Shown: positions 7,793 to 15,388 of the stretch, piece after piece
Numbering within the stretch: position 1 is the stretch's first letter
Layout: each line of letters begins with the position of its first letter
Source: Gammaproteobacteria bacterium
GTDB lineage: Bacteria; Pseudomonadota; Gammaproteobacteria; Arenicellales; CAJQKF01
Direction: 5' to 3'
Assembly: GCA_030429665.1 (NCBI GenBank)
Contig: JAUIEZ010000050.1
Coordinates: 1-32,466, forward strand
Length of the DNA: 32,466 nucleotides
Made by a program: the position numbers and the translations under genes
Notes under the pieces: model-generated
What the model saw: only the letters and a program-made list of their open reading frames with translations
What the model was told of the DNA's origin: nothing
Databases searched by the model: none

Positions 7793-9262
7793 TTATTCCG
7801 GTTTCATGATCGTGGTTGGCCGTTGTCCGGTTTCCATCCAGCGCTCCAGGGCGGTCAATGGGTCAATCCTGGACTGGTCGATGCCACCCGGGCCCGGGAG
7901 GAGTCCACAATGATCCATGCCGGGAATCATGAATAGCTGCACGCTCTCGGCCAGTATGTCCTCGCCGCTGACCGCCGCTGCCTGCTCATACCACTCGAGC
8001 GTCTTGAATGGCGGGACGATCGCGTCCGCCCACCCGTGCCAGACGATCATCTTGCCGCCTGTCTTCAGGAAAGCCGAGATGTCGGGGTCGTCGGCGTTGT
8101 AGACCGCGGCCATGGTTTCGAGTCTCGGCGGATCGTTCTCGAAATCGAAGTCCAATGGAGAGTACTCGGGTCCCGGGTCCTCGGCGAACGCCATGTAGGC
8201 GCCGAAGTTCTTCGCGAATGCGGGTACCAGCTTGCCGCCGCCTTCCGGCTTGCCGGTAAGCCAGAGCCACCAGAACGGCTCCGAACCCTCCGGAATGCCG
8301 CCCGGAAACAACGACTCACCGGCCGCGTTTACGGGACCCTTGCGCCACTTGTCGATGACTTCTAGTTCCGCTTCGGTCAGGCACGTTTCGTCGCCGTCGC
8401 CCGCATCGCAAGCCATATCGGAGAGGTCGGTTTCACAGCGACGCGGGTCGTCGATCAACCCGTCTTCCTTGCCGTCTTTTACGTCGCATTGTCGCATCAC
8501 TTCGTCGCCGATCAGCTTCTCCTTGCCGGGTTCGAGAATTGGACTGCCGTCCTCGTCGGTATTGGCCTGGGTGATCCAGGCCATGCTCAGTGCGACGAGA
8601 CCGGTGTAGTCCATCGCCGGCGCGCCGGAGATGATTCCCTGGAACATGTCCGGATACTTGAGCGCAGCCATGTTGGCCATGCGGCCGCCGGTGGAACAGC
8701 CCTGGAAGATGTTTCGTTGGGCGGAGTCGTCGTAGTACGCCGAGACAAGCGCCGACGCCACCCGATTGGTTTCGCCAATGGACCGCCAGCCCCAGTCGCG
8801 TTCGGCGTGGGGATTGTGGTGGGCCCATCCCGCATCGATGACGCTCAGGCCGTGATGACCGCTGTCGGACGTCGCGGTCGCATAGCCCTTGCGCAGACCC
8901 GGACCCATGGCATTGATGAATGCCCCCTTGCTCTTGTCGGCGCGGCCCAGCACGCCGCAAAATCCGCCGCAGCCGGTTTGGTAGAGCATGCCGTTCCAGT
9001 TCTCGACGGGTAGTCGGACTTCGATAGAGATCGCCGGAAGCGCGGTCGCGCGAACCTCGCAATACGCGGGCAGGTCGTCGCTTGCGGGAACGATGCGGGC
9101 GGACGTGACGTATGCGGCGTCGACGACCTCGTGCCGGAGTGCTTCGCAACGATCGGTCGAATCGGCGTGAGCCGCGCCTTGTGCGAACACGCCCAGTAAG
9201 AGGGCCGACAAGACCGACCCAGGTGTAAGTAGTACCGGAACCTTGCTAACTTCGGTTTGCAT
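7793..9262 (-). CDS. Secreted tannase/feruloyl esterase-family hydrolase
   Basis: A 489-residue exported esterase. Residues 1 to about 33 are a Sec signal peptide (hydrophobic core VLSALLLGVFAQGAA, cleavage near AHA-DS). The mature protein has the hallmark of the tannase/feruloyl esterase family: nucleophile Ser190 in GCSTGGR preceded by Cys189, Asp413 in GWADAIVP, and His451 in GMDHC followed by Cys452. The two cysteines flanking the catalytic residues form the family's typical disulfide (CS-D-HC motif). The DVKDGKEDGLIDDPRRC segment resembles the calcium-binding loop of the lid domain. Known members cleave gallate, ferulate or MHET esters; which ester is cut here is unknown. The strong site AAGGAGG (9279-9273) lies just before three ATGs (9271, 9268, 9262); I use 9262. 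It is the last gene of the sigma54-type cluster, 78 nt after the CoA-transferase. Confidence 0.87.
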   Translation of the reverse strand: MQTEVSKVPVLLTPGSVLSALLLGVFAQGAAHADSTDRCEALRHEVVDAAYVTSARIVPASDDLPAYCEVRATALPAISIEVRLPVENWNGMLYQTGCGGFCGVLGRADKSKGAFINAMGPGLRKGYATATSDSGHHGLSVIDAGWAHHNPHAERDWGWRSIGETNRVASALVSAYYDDSAQRNIFQGCSTGGRMANMAALKYPDMFQGIISGAPAMDYTGLVALSMAWITQANTDEDGSPILEPGKEKLIGDEVMRQCDVKDGKEDGLIDDPRRCETDLSDMACDAGDGDETCLTEAELEVIDKWRKGPVNAAGESLFPGGIPEGSEPFWWLWLTGKPEGGGKLVPAFAKNFGAYMAFAEDPGPEYSPLDFDFENDPPRLETMAAVYNADDPDISAFLKTGGKMIVWHGWADAIVPPFKTLEWYEQAAAVSGEDILAESVQLFMIPGMDHCGLLPGPGGIDQSRIDPLTALERWMETGQRPTTIMKPE

Positions 9263-9340
9263 CGACATCATTCCTCCTTTGGCGATTGGCGTCGATATCC
9301 CGATTCTCATCGGGAACCTTCGTGCCGTCGACGACGAGCC

Positions 9341-11272
9341 CTACGGCGATCGTCGACACATGAAATCATGGGCCTCTTCCTTCGTCTCGAAAATATGCGG
9401 CGCCAGTTCTCGGACGAACATTCGCCCGAGCTTCATGCGCATGAACGCGCCGGTCGCGTAGCGAGAGATGCGGGCGTAGTACTTGGCTTCCATGTTCCGC
9501 GCCATCTCCGCGTACTCATCGACCGCGTCGTCGTCGATTCTGAACGAACCGTAGTTGACGATCACGTCGACCCGGCGGCCGATCTCCCGGCAGCGGGCCT
9601 CAACCTCGTAGCGAATCGCCAGGACGTCTGCTTCCCGGCGAACGTGAAGATTCTCGAAGTTCAGGAAAAGGATATTCTGTTCGGGGTCGTAAAAAACCCG
9701 ATCCTTGAGTTCGATATCGAGCAATTGCGACTTCAGACCCATGGGGTCTTCGGAGAAGATCCGCGGGTCCATCAATACGGGTTGTTCGACGATGGGCCGA
9801 AACTCCATCAGGGCCAGAATATCGCGTTCGAGATCCACGCCGGGAGCGATCTCGCTCAGAACGAGGCCACGGTCGGACAGCCTGAATACGCACCGTTCGG
9901 TCACGAACAGTACCGGTTGCCGAAGCTTGGCGGCGCGAGAGCCACTGAACGTAACTTGCTGGACCTTCTCCATGAATTTTCTTGCACGCCCTTCCTGCCG
10001 AATGGCAAGAGCGCCATTCGCTATATCGCCGTCGAATCCACCGGCGGTAAAGGTACCCGCGAAAACCGCTCGCCGGGCGCTTTGAGAGATATTTATAAAC
10101 CCACCGGCACCCGCCAGGCGCGTTCCGAACCGGCTGACGTTGACGTTGCCCCGGCTGTCACACTCCGCCATGCCGAGGAATGCGACGTCCAGTCCGCCGC
10201 CGTCGTAGAAATCGAACTGTTGGTTCTGGTCCAGTATGGCCACCGTGTTGGTGGCGGCGCCGAAGTTGAGTCCGCTCGCAGGCAGTCCGCCGACGACGCC
10301 AGGCTCCGCGGTCAAGGTAATGTAGTCGAGCAGTCCCTCCTCGGCCGCGACCGCGGCAACCCCTTCGGGCATTCCGATGCCGAGATTGATCACGCCGTTC
10401 GGTGGGAGTTCGAATGCGCAGCGCCTGGCGATGATTTTTCGAACGTCGAGGGGCATTCGCGATACCGATTCGAGAGGCACCGAGATTTCGCCGGAGAACG
10501 CCGGGGAGTAGTCCGTTGCGTAGGTTTGCCGGTGATTCTCCTGGGAGGCCACGACGACGCAATCGACCAAGGCGCCGGGGATCTTTACCTGGCGCGAATG
10601 CAATGAACCCTGGCGAGCGATACGCTCCACTTGCGCGATCACGATACCGCCGCAGTTGCGTGCTGCCATCGCCATCGCCAGGTTGTCCAATGTCAACGCC
10701 TCGCGCTCCATGGAGATGGAGCCGGACGGATCGGCCGTCGTACCCCGGATAAGGGCGACATTGATGGGAAATGCCTTGTAGAAGAGCATCTCGCCGGCAT
10801 GCGTTTGAGTCACCTCGACGAGGTCTTCCGAGGTCGCGGCGTTGATCCTGCCGCCCTCGAGCCGCGGGTCGACGAAGGTCTCCAGCCCTACGGGAGTCAA
10901 TATTCCCGGCATTCCCGCGGCAATCGCGCGAAAAAGGTGGGAGATACATCCCTGCGGCAGGTTGTAGGCTTCTATCTTCCCTTCAACGGCGAGACGGCTG
11001 ACCTTGGGGATAAGGCCCCAGTGCCCGCCGATGACGCGCTTGAGAAGGCCGTCGTGTCCAAGTTTGTTCAGGCCCCTGTCTTTTCCGTCGCCCTGGCCGG
11101 CGGCGAAAACGAGCGTCAGGTTTCGGGGTGAACCGGTTTGAAGGAAACGGGCCTCGAGACCGCTCAACAGTTCGTCGGGTGTACCGATTCCAACGAAGCC
11201 GGAAGTGCAGATCGTATCCGAATCCTGAATGGTCGCTATCGCGTCTTCCAGTGAGACAACCTTGTTGCCCAT
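9341..11272 (-). CDS. Fused-subunit acyl-CoA:carboxylate CoA-transferase with C-terminal extension
   Basis: This 643-residue cytoplasmic enzyme has the alpha and beta halves of family I CoA-transferases in one chain, as in propionate CoA-transferase and YdiF. The alpha half (about 1-250) has SGFVGIGTPDELL and AAGQGDGKDRGLN; the beta half (about 275-515) has NLGIGMPEGVAAVA and ITLTAEPGVVGGLPASG, where Glu323 is the expected residue forming the glutamyl-CoA thioester. It would move CoA from a donor such as acetyl-CoA onto a carboxylic acid. Relatives such as YdiF end near 530 residues. Here about 120 more follow (from LLDIELKDRVFYDPEQNILF to the end), a compact alpha/beta-looking domain I cannot name with confidence. 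It lies 78 nt after the SRPBCC gene. Its ATG has GAGG upstream (GAGGATGCGATC). Confidence 0.87.
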   Translation of the reverse strand: MGNKVVSLEDAIATIQDSDTICTSGFVGIGTPDELLSGLEARFLQTGSPRNLTLVFAAGQGDGKDRGLNKLGHDGLLKRVIGGHWGLIPKVSRLAVEGKIEAYNLPQGCISHLFRAIAAGMPGILTPVGLETFVDPRLEGGRINAATSEDLVEVTQTHAGEMLFYKAFPINVALIRGTTADPSGSISMEREALTLDNLAMAMAARNCGGIVIAQVERIARQGSLHSRQVKIPGALVDCVVVASQENHRQTYATDYSPAFSGEISVPLESVSRMPLDVRKIIARRCAFELPPNGVINLGIGMPEGVAAVAAEEGLLDYITLTAEPGVVGGLPASGLNFGAATNTVAILDQNQQFDFYDGGGLDVAFLGMAECDSRGNVNVSRFGTRLAGAGGFINISQSARRAVFAGTFTAGGFDGDIANGALAIRQEGRARKFMEKVQQVTFSGSRAAKLRQPVLFVTERCVFRLSDRGLVLSEIAPGVDLERDILALMEFRPIVEQPVLMDPRIFSEDPMGLKSQLLDIELKDRVFYDPEQNILFLNFENLHVRREADVLAIRYEVEARCREIGRRVDVIVNYGSFRIDDDAVDEYAEMARNMEAKYYARISRYATGAFMRMKLGRMFVRELAPHIFETKEEAHDFMCRRSP

Positions 11273-11350
11273 GATCGCATCCTCGCCGCCTAGGTTCTTC
11301 GTCGAATCGGGGTTATCGCCGACTCGTCGGTCGCCGCGCTCCTGGAGTCG

Positions 11351-11782
11351 TCACCGCTTCCTGGCCGTGGATGTCAACTTGCCGAGGTTGTTGAGCGCCT
11401 CCTGATACAACTGCTGGAAAGCGCGTACGGTTTTGAGTTCCTGGTTCGGCGGGGTGTCGAACTCGCTCGACCACTCGACCGTGGACGTCCCGTCGCCGTT
11501 GTCGGAAACGCTCACGTGAACGGTGCAGTTGGTCAGCGCGAGAGGGCTGTCGACGACCGAGTAGGTGTACGTGCGCGTACCGTCGTCCAACGATTCCAGG
11601 CGCTCGACGAACACGCCGGCACCCTTGGCGTCGATGGTGCGTTCGCTCCCGACTCCCTCTCCCGTTGTTTCTATCGTCTCGATCAAGGGATTCCACAGGG
11701 CGATCTGTTGAAAGTTACTGATGGCCTTCCAGACCAGGTCGGCGTCCGATGCGATGTCCGATTTCAATACGACCTTCGACAT
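11351..11782 (-). CDS. SRPBCC-family (START/Bet v1-like) small protein
   Basis: A 143-residue protein beginning VVLKSDIASDADLVWKAISNF, followed by ALWNPLIETIET and a C-terminal amphipathic helix LKTVRAFQQLYQEALNNL. This order of beta-strand, helix pair, strands and long C-terminal helix is typical of the SRPBCC/polyketide cyclase-like fold, which makes a hydrophobic pocket. Members bind lipids, polyketides or aromatics, and some are cyclases; no catalytic residue can be assigned. GGGAGG lies upstream of the ATG at 11782. It sits 16 nt after the TRAP large permease and before the CoA-transferase, so it probably handles the same hydrophobic or aromatic compound, which is inference. Confidence 0.8.
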   Translation of the reverse strand: MSKVVLKSDIASDADLVWKAISNFQQIALWNPLIETIETTGEGVGSERTIDAKGAGVFVERLESLDDGTRTYTYSVVDSPLALTNCTVHVSVSDNGDGTSTVEWSSEFDTPPNQELKTVRAFQQLYQEALNNLGKLTSTARKR

Positions 11783-11798
11783 GGTTGTCCTCCCGTCG

Positions 11799-13187
11799 TT
11801 ATTCGTAGACCAGGGCCGGAAGCCAGGTGGAAATTGAGGGGAATGCGTACGTGATGACGAGCCCCAGAACCTGCAAGCCGATGAATGGCGTGACGCCCTT
11901 GTATATATGCCTCACGGTCACGCCCTCGGGCGCGACGCCCTTCAGATAGAAAAGCGCGAAGCCGACCGGAGGCGTAAGAAACGACGTCTGAAGGCAGATC
12001 GCGACGAGGACGACGAACCAGATCATTCGCGCCGCTTCGTCCGCCGGACCGACGTCGAGTCCCGGAACGACCAGGGACACGAACGGCAACACGATCAAGG
12101 TGATCTCTATCCAGTCCAGGAAAAACCCGAGAACGAAGATCAAGATCAATATGCTGATCAATATGCCGTCGTCATTGAAGGGAAGGCTCGTCAAGGCGTG
12201 TTCAATGAACTCCTCCCCGCCCAGCGACTGAAAAACGAACGAAAATGCCGTCGCGCCTATGAAGATCGCGAAAATGAAGGCAGTAGTTTTGGTCGTCTGT
12301 TCGCACACTTCGCGAATGACAAAAACGTTCAATTTTCGTTTGACAAGCGCCAGCATCGTTGCACCGAAAGCGCCGATGCCGGCCGCTTCGGTCGGCGTCG
12401 CGATACCGGCGAAGATGGAGCCCAGGACGGCGGTGATCAACAGCGCGGGAGGAAGTATCGATCCAAGGACGCCGAACAGGTCACCGATGGCCAGCGTCCG
12501 GGCCTCGTGGGGGACGGGTGCGGTCTTCCGCGAAACCGTCGCGATGACGACTTCGTAGACAAGATACAGAACGCCGAGAAGCACGCCGGGCAGCAATGCG
12601 CCCATGAACAGTCCACCGGCGTCGACGCCGGGTGTGCGGTCGGCCATCAACACCAGCATGATGGAAGGGGGAATGATGATTCCGAGCGCGCCGGTCGCGC
12701 ATATGACGCCGGATGAGAACGCGGGATCGTAGTTGTTCTTCATCATGACGGGCATGCCGAGGAGCGCCAGGAGTACGACGGACGCGCCGATGATTCCCGT
12801 CGATGCGGCGAGCAGGATCCCGATCAGCGTCACGGTCAACGCGTATCCGCCGGGTACGCGGCCGAACACCTTGACGAAATTCTCCATCAAGTCACCCGCG
12901 ATCCCCGACCGGTCCAGCATCAATCCCATGAAGATGAACATGGGCAGGGCGACCAGCACCCAGTTGCTCATGATGGTCCATATTCGCTGGATCACCACAC
13001 TGAACTGTTGAAAGTCCATGCTGTAGAAGCCGTCGGACAACTGTGCGTCGAAGACGGTGGCAGCCAACAGCGACATGGTCAATGCGACCCCGCCCAGCAC
13101 CCAGGCAACCGGGAAACCCGTGAAAAGGATCACAATGAATCCGATGAACATGCCCACGCACAGGATTTCGTAAAATTCCATGCCCAT
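11799..13187 (-). CDS. dctM: TRAP transporter large permease (DctM)
   Basis: A 462-residue inner-membrane protein with about 12 hydrophobic helices. Features are the N-terminal MFIGFIVILFTGFPVAWVLGG, the TGIIGASVVLLALLGMPVMMKNNYD loop, GALGIIIPPSIMLVLMAD and FLDWIEITLIVLPFVSLVVPG, all typical of the DctM/TRAP large subunit. It carries the substrate through the membrane using a sodium gradient together with the small DctQ subunit. The ATG at 13187 has AAGGAG seven bases upstream. The gene begins 3 nt after the dctQ stop, so the two are co-translated. Confidence 0.93.
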   Translation of the reverse strand: MGMEFYEILCVGMFIGFIVILFTGFPVAWVLGGVALTMSLLAATVFDAQLSDGFYSMDFQQFSVVIQRIWTIMSNWVLVALPMFIFMGLMLDRSGIAGDLMENFVKVFGRVPGGYALTVTLIGILLAASTGIIGASVVLLALLGMPVMMKNNYDPAFSSGVICATGALGIIIPPSIMLVLMADRTPGVDAGGLFMGALLPGVLLGVLYLVYEVVIATVSRKTAPVPHEARTLAIGDLFGVLGSILPPALLITAVLGSIFAGIATPTEAAGIGAFGATMLALVKRKLNVFVIREVCEQTTKTTAFIFAIFIGATAFSFVFQSLGGEEFIEHALTSLPFNDDGILISILILIFVLGFFLDWIEITLIVLPFVSLVVPGLDVGPADEAARMIWFVVLVAICLQTSFLTPPVGFALFYLKGVAPEGVTVRHIYKGVTPFIGLQVLGLVITYAFPSISTWLPALVYE

Positions 13188-13190
13188 GGT

Positions 13191-13802
13191 CTACTCCTTG
13201 CCCGCTTGGTCGTCGGGCCTGGTGAGGCACGCGATGCAGCGGTGCAATCTCGACAACGCAGAAAGACTCAACAACCCGAAACCGATGACGAGAGTGCTCT
13301 TGATGATCCAGTAATGGGACAGGCCGGCGGGGGAGGACGAGCGCTCTCCATCGACGAATGCCTTGACCACGAATGGCCACGCGAAGTAGAGCAGAACGGC
13401 AAGGAACGGAAGGAGGAAGACCAGGGTCCCGATGATTTCGATCCATGCCTTGGTGCGCAGGCTGTAGCGTTCGTAGAGCAGATCGACGCGTACGTGATCG
13501 TCATAGGCCATGGTATAGGCAAGCCCGAGAAGGAACAGTGCCGAGTAGATGTGCCACTGGATCTCCTCGAACCGGACACTTCCCTGGCCGAGGGCGTTTT
13601 TCATGAACACGTTGACGCAAATGACCGCCATCAACGCGATCCAGAACCACGAAATCGCGGAGCCGAGTTTTTTCGTCACGTTGTCCACGGCCCGGGAGAA
13701 TCCCGTCTCGGGGAATTCGCCGTGGTGCACGATGTATTGCAGGTCGTCGGGTTCGTCGTGTGAGATGGCGCGCTCTTCCGGCGTTTTGTCGTCAGGCTCC
13801 AT
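13191..13802 (-). CDS. dctQ: TRAP transporter small permease (DctQ)
   Basis: This 203-residue protein has four hydrophobic helices (near 47-68, 82-103, 122-146 and 165-185) after an acidic cytoplasmic tail of about 40 residues that is longer than usual for DctQ. The strings FEEIQWHIYSALFLLGLAY and DDHVRVDLLYER are characteristic of the DctQ family. It partners DctM. GGAG lies seven bases before the ATG (GGAGATTACCC). It follows the binding-protein gene with a 94-nt gap that holds a perfect hairpin. Confidence 0.92.
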   Translation of the reverse strand: MEPDDKTPEERAISHDEPDDLQYIVHHGEFPETGFSRAVDNVTKKLGSAISWFWIALMAVICVNVFMKNALGQGSVRFEEIQWHIYSALFLLGLAYTMAYDDHVRVDLLYERYSLRTKAWIEIIGTLVFLLPFLAVLLYFAWPFVVKAFVDGERSSSPAGLSHYWIIKSTLVIGFGLLSLSALSRLHRCIACLTRPDDQAGKE

Positions 13803-13848
13803 GGGTAATCTCCGCGGTCACGGTTGGTCAACGGACGCAACGAGGCTG

Positions 13849-13879
13849 CCGGCCGAGGCGTTCAAGTCGCCTCGGCCGG
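13849..13879 (-). repeat. Intercistronic hairpin after dctP
   Basis: CCGGCCGAGGCG (13849-13860) and CGCCTCGGCCGG (13868-13879) form a perfect 12-bp stem with a 7-nt loop, between the dctP stop and dctQ start. No T-run follows in the transcript direction, so it is more likely an mRNA-stabilising or partial termination structure that favours excess binding protein. Confidence 0.65.
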
Positions 13880-13896
13880 TCATGCAACGCAGGTGC

Positions 13897-15003
13897 CTAT
13901 TGTTCGGAGTCGAAATCGCGCGGGAGATACGCGAGGGACTTCCAGGTGCCGTAACTCTTGGTGAATTCCTTTTGGCTTTCGTAGACCCTCTTGAAGTCCG
14001 CGTCAGCCTCGGCCTGTTCGTTCATCACTTCGTCGGTCAACGACTTGAGAGCCTTCAACATTTCGACAGGAACGGTCTCGGGTTGAACGCCCTGGTCCTG
14101 GAATCCACGGATGACCGGACCCTGGATCGATTCACCGCGGGACAGGCTCAGCAGTGTCGTGGCGGTGCACGCGCTTTTGAACATGGCGCGGGTCTGATCC
14201 TCCAGGCCGTCCCAGGTTTCCTTGTTGACGATCAGGTGAAACGCCGTGTAAGTCTGGTGCCAACCCGGAAAGTAGTTGAACTTCGCGACCTTGTAGAAGC
14301 CGAGCTGCTCGTCGACCGCCGGCATGGAAAACTCGGTCGCGTCGATGGCGCCTTTTTCAAGAGCCTGGAAGATTTCCGATCCCGGCAGAAGCGTGACGGA
14401 GGCACCGGCCTTCTGCATCACTTGACCACCCAGGCCGGCGAAGCGGATCTTGAGACCTTTCAGGTCTTCCATCGACTCGATTTGCTTTCGAAACCATCCC
14501 GCGGTTTCGGGTCCGTTTATTCCGCAAAGAAGCGGCACCACGTTCCGGCTGCCGTAGATCTCGTTGGCCAATTCTTCGCCGCCACCGTTGTACCACCACG
14601 CGGTGTACTCCCAGGGCTCCATTCCGAACGGGCGGGCGGCGAAGAGAGGCGAGGAGGGGATCTTCCCCGCGTCGTAGCCCATCCAGGTGTATCCGGCTTC
14701 GATGGACCCGTTCTGCACGGCGTCCGTCAACTCCAACGCGGGAACGAGGTTGCCCGGTTCAAAAATCTTGAACTGTATTGCACCGCCCGAAACGTCCTTC
14801 AAGAGATCGGCGACGATTTGTGCGTTCTCGCCGAGCGCCGGCAAGTGCGAAGGGAAGGCGTTGGGCACCTTCCAGCGAATCTTGTCGGCTGCTTCCGCGA
14901 CCGAGCCGGCGAGCAACGTCACGCCGATGGCGAGGGCTGCGGCGCCGGCAAGTGCGTTTTGGCCAAAAGTCTTCAAGTGATCGAACTGGTTTGAACCTGT
15001 CAT
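13897..15003 (-). CDS. dctP: TRAP transporter substrate-binding protein (DctP; keto-acid/chloroaromatic-type)
   Basis: A 368-residue periplasmic binding protein. Residues 1 to about 34 are a Sec signal peptide with core ALAGAAALAIGVTLLAGSVAEA. The mature part starts near ADKIRWKVPNAFP. The strings PWEYTAWWYNGGGEELANEIY, GPETAGWFRKQI and LKGLKIRFAGLGGQVMQKAG resemble the TakP/FcbT1 branch of TRAP binding proteins (2-oxoacids, chloroaromatic acids), where the Arg in WFRK and the one in KIR clamp the carboxylate. That points to a carboxylic acid ligand, but not which one. I chose the ATG at 15003: it gives a clean signal peptide and has GGGAG 10 bases upstream. A farther upstream start would add 43 residues without character. 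It is the first gene after the sigma54-type promoter. Confidence 0.9.
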   Translation of the reverse strand: MTGSNQFDHLKTFGQNALAGAAALAIGVTLLAGSVAEAADKIRWKVPNAFPSHLPALGENAQIVADLLKDVSGGAIQFKIFEPGNLVPALELTDAVQNGSIEAGYTWMGYDAGKIPSSPLFAARPFGMEPWEYTAWWYNGGGEELANEIYGSRNVVPLLCGINGPETAGWFRKQIESMEDLKGLKIRFAGLGGQVMQKAGASVTLLPGSEIFQALEKGAIDATEFSMPAVDEQLGFYKVAKFNYFPGWHQTYTAFHLIVNKETWDGLEDQTRAMFKSACTATTLLSLSRGESIQGPVIRGFQDQGVQPETVPVEMLKALKSLTDEVMNEQAEADADFKRVYESQKEFTKSYGTWKSLAYLPRDFDSEQ

Positions 15004-15197
15004 GGCGAGGCGACTCCCATAGTGAAAATATACTTGTAGATAGCGCGCCGACACGCGCGTGCTCCGGTCGAACAGCGAGGCGAAGGCGGTCACTTGCATT
15101 TTGTAAGCGGGCGGCTTGTCGGGCCGCGTCATTACCTGGACATCTCCGTGTCGCCTTCGTCCTCGGTCACGCCGTGGCGGCTTGCCCCGGAAATGGT

Positions 15198-15213
15198 CGC
15201 AATACTTGTGCCA
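15198..15213 (-). promoter_or_regulatory. Sigma54 (-24/-12) promoter
   Basis: The minus strand reads TGGCACAAGTATTGCG from 15213 to 15198. It has TGGCAC at -24 and TTGC at -12, with exactly ten bases between the invariant GG (15212-15211) and GC (15200-15199). Transcription should start near 15187 and read into dctP. The adjoining gene encodes a sigma54 activator, which makes the call strong. Confidence 0.85.
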
Positions 15214-15241
15214 AGTGACGCTTGATTCCGTAACTCTCTGT

Positions 15242-15254
15242 TATCAAGCGGTAA
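15242..15254. promoter_or_regulatory. IHF-like site between activator site and promoter
   Basis: TATCAAGCGGTAA matches the IHF consensus WATCAANNNNTTR at all but one defined position. It sits between the -24/-12 promoter and the upstream palindrome, where IHF usually bends DNA to bring a sigma54 activator to the polymerase. Confidence 0.45.
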
Positions 15255-15357
15255 ATGGTCGTCGGTACGGGGAGGCGGCTTGATGGATATGCGTCCGGCG
15301 ACCGGGCACTGTCGAGGGTGTCGGCTGTAAGAGGCTGAAAAGTCGAAGAGAATTGTC

Positions 15358-15374
15358 TGTCCGAAAATCGGACA
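15358..15374. promoter_or_regulatory. Upstream activator palindrome
   Basis: TGTCCGAAAATCGGACA is a perfect inverted repeat (7-bp arms, 3-bp centre) about 145 bp upstream of the -24/-12 promoter. Its size and place fit the binding site of a Fis-type HTH activator dimer, most simply the product of the gene ending at 15389. Confidence 0.65.
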
Positions 15375-15388
15375 CAAAGTGTGCAAGA

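Larger units (their letters stand above)
15004..15388. promoter_or_regulatory. Regulatory region of the TRAP/CoA-transferase/esterase operon
   Basis: These 385 bases lie between the regulator gene and dctP. They contain no gene but hold, in transcript order, a 17-bp palindrome (15358-15374), an IHF-like site (15242-15254) and a -24/-12 promoter (15213-15198). The expected leader from about 15187 to the dctP start is some 180 nt. Confidence 0.7.
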
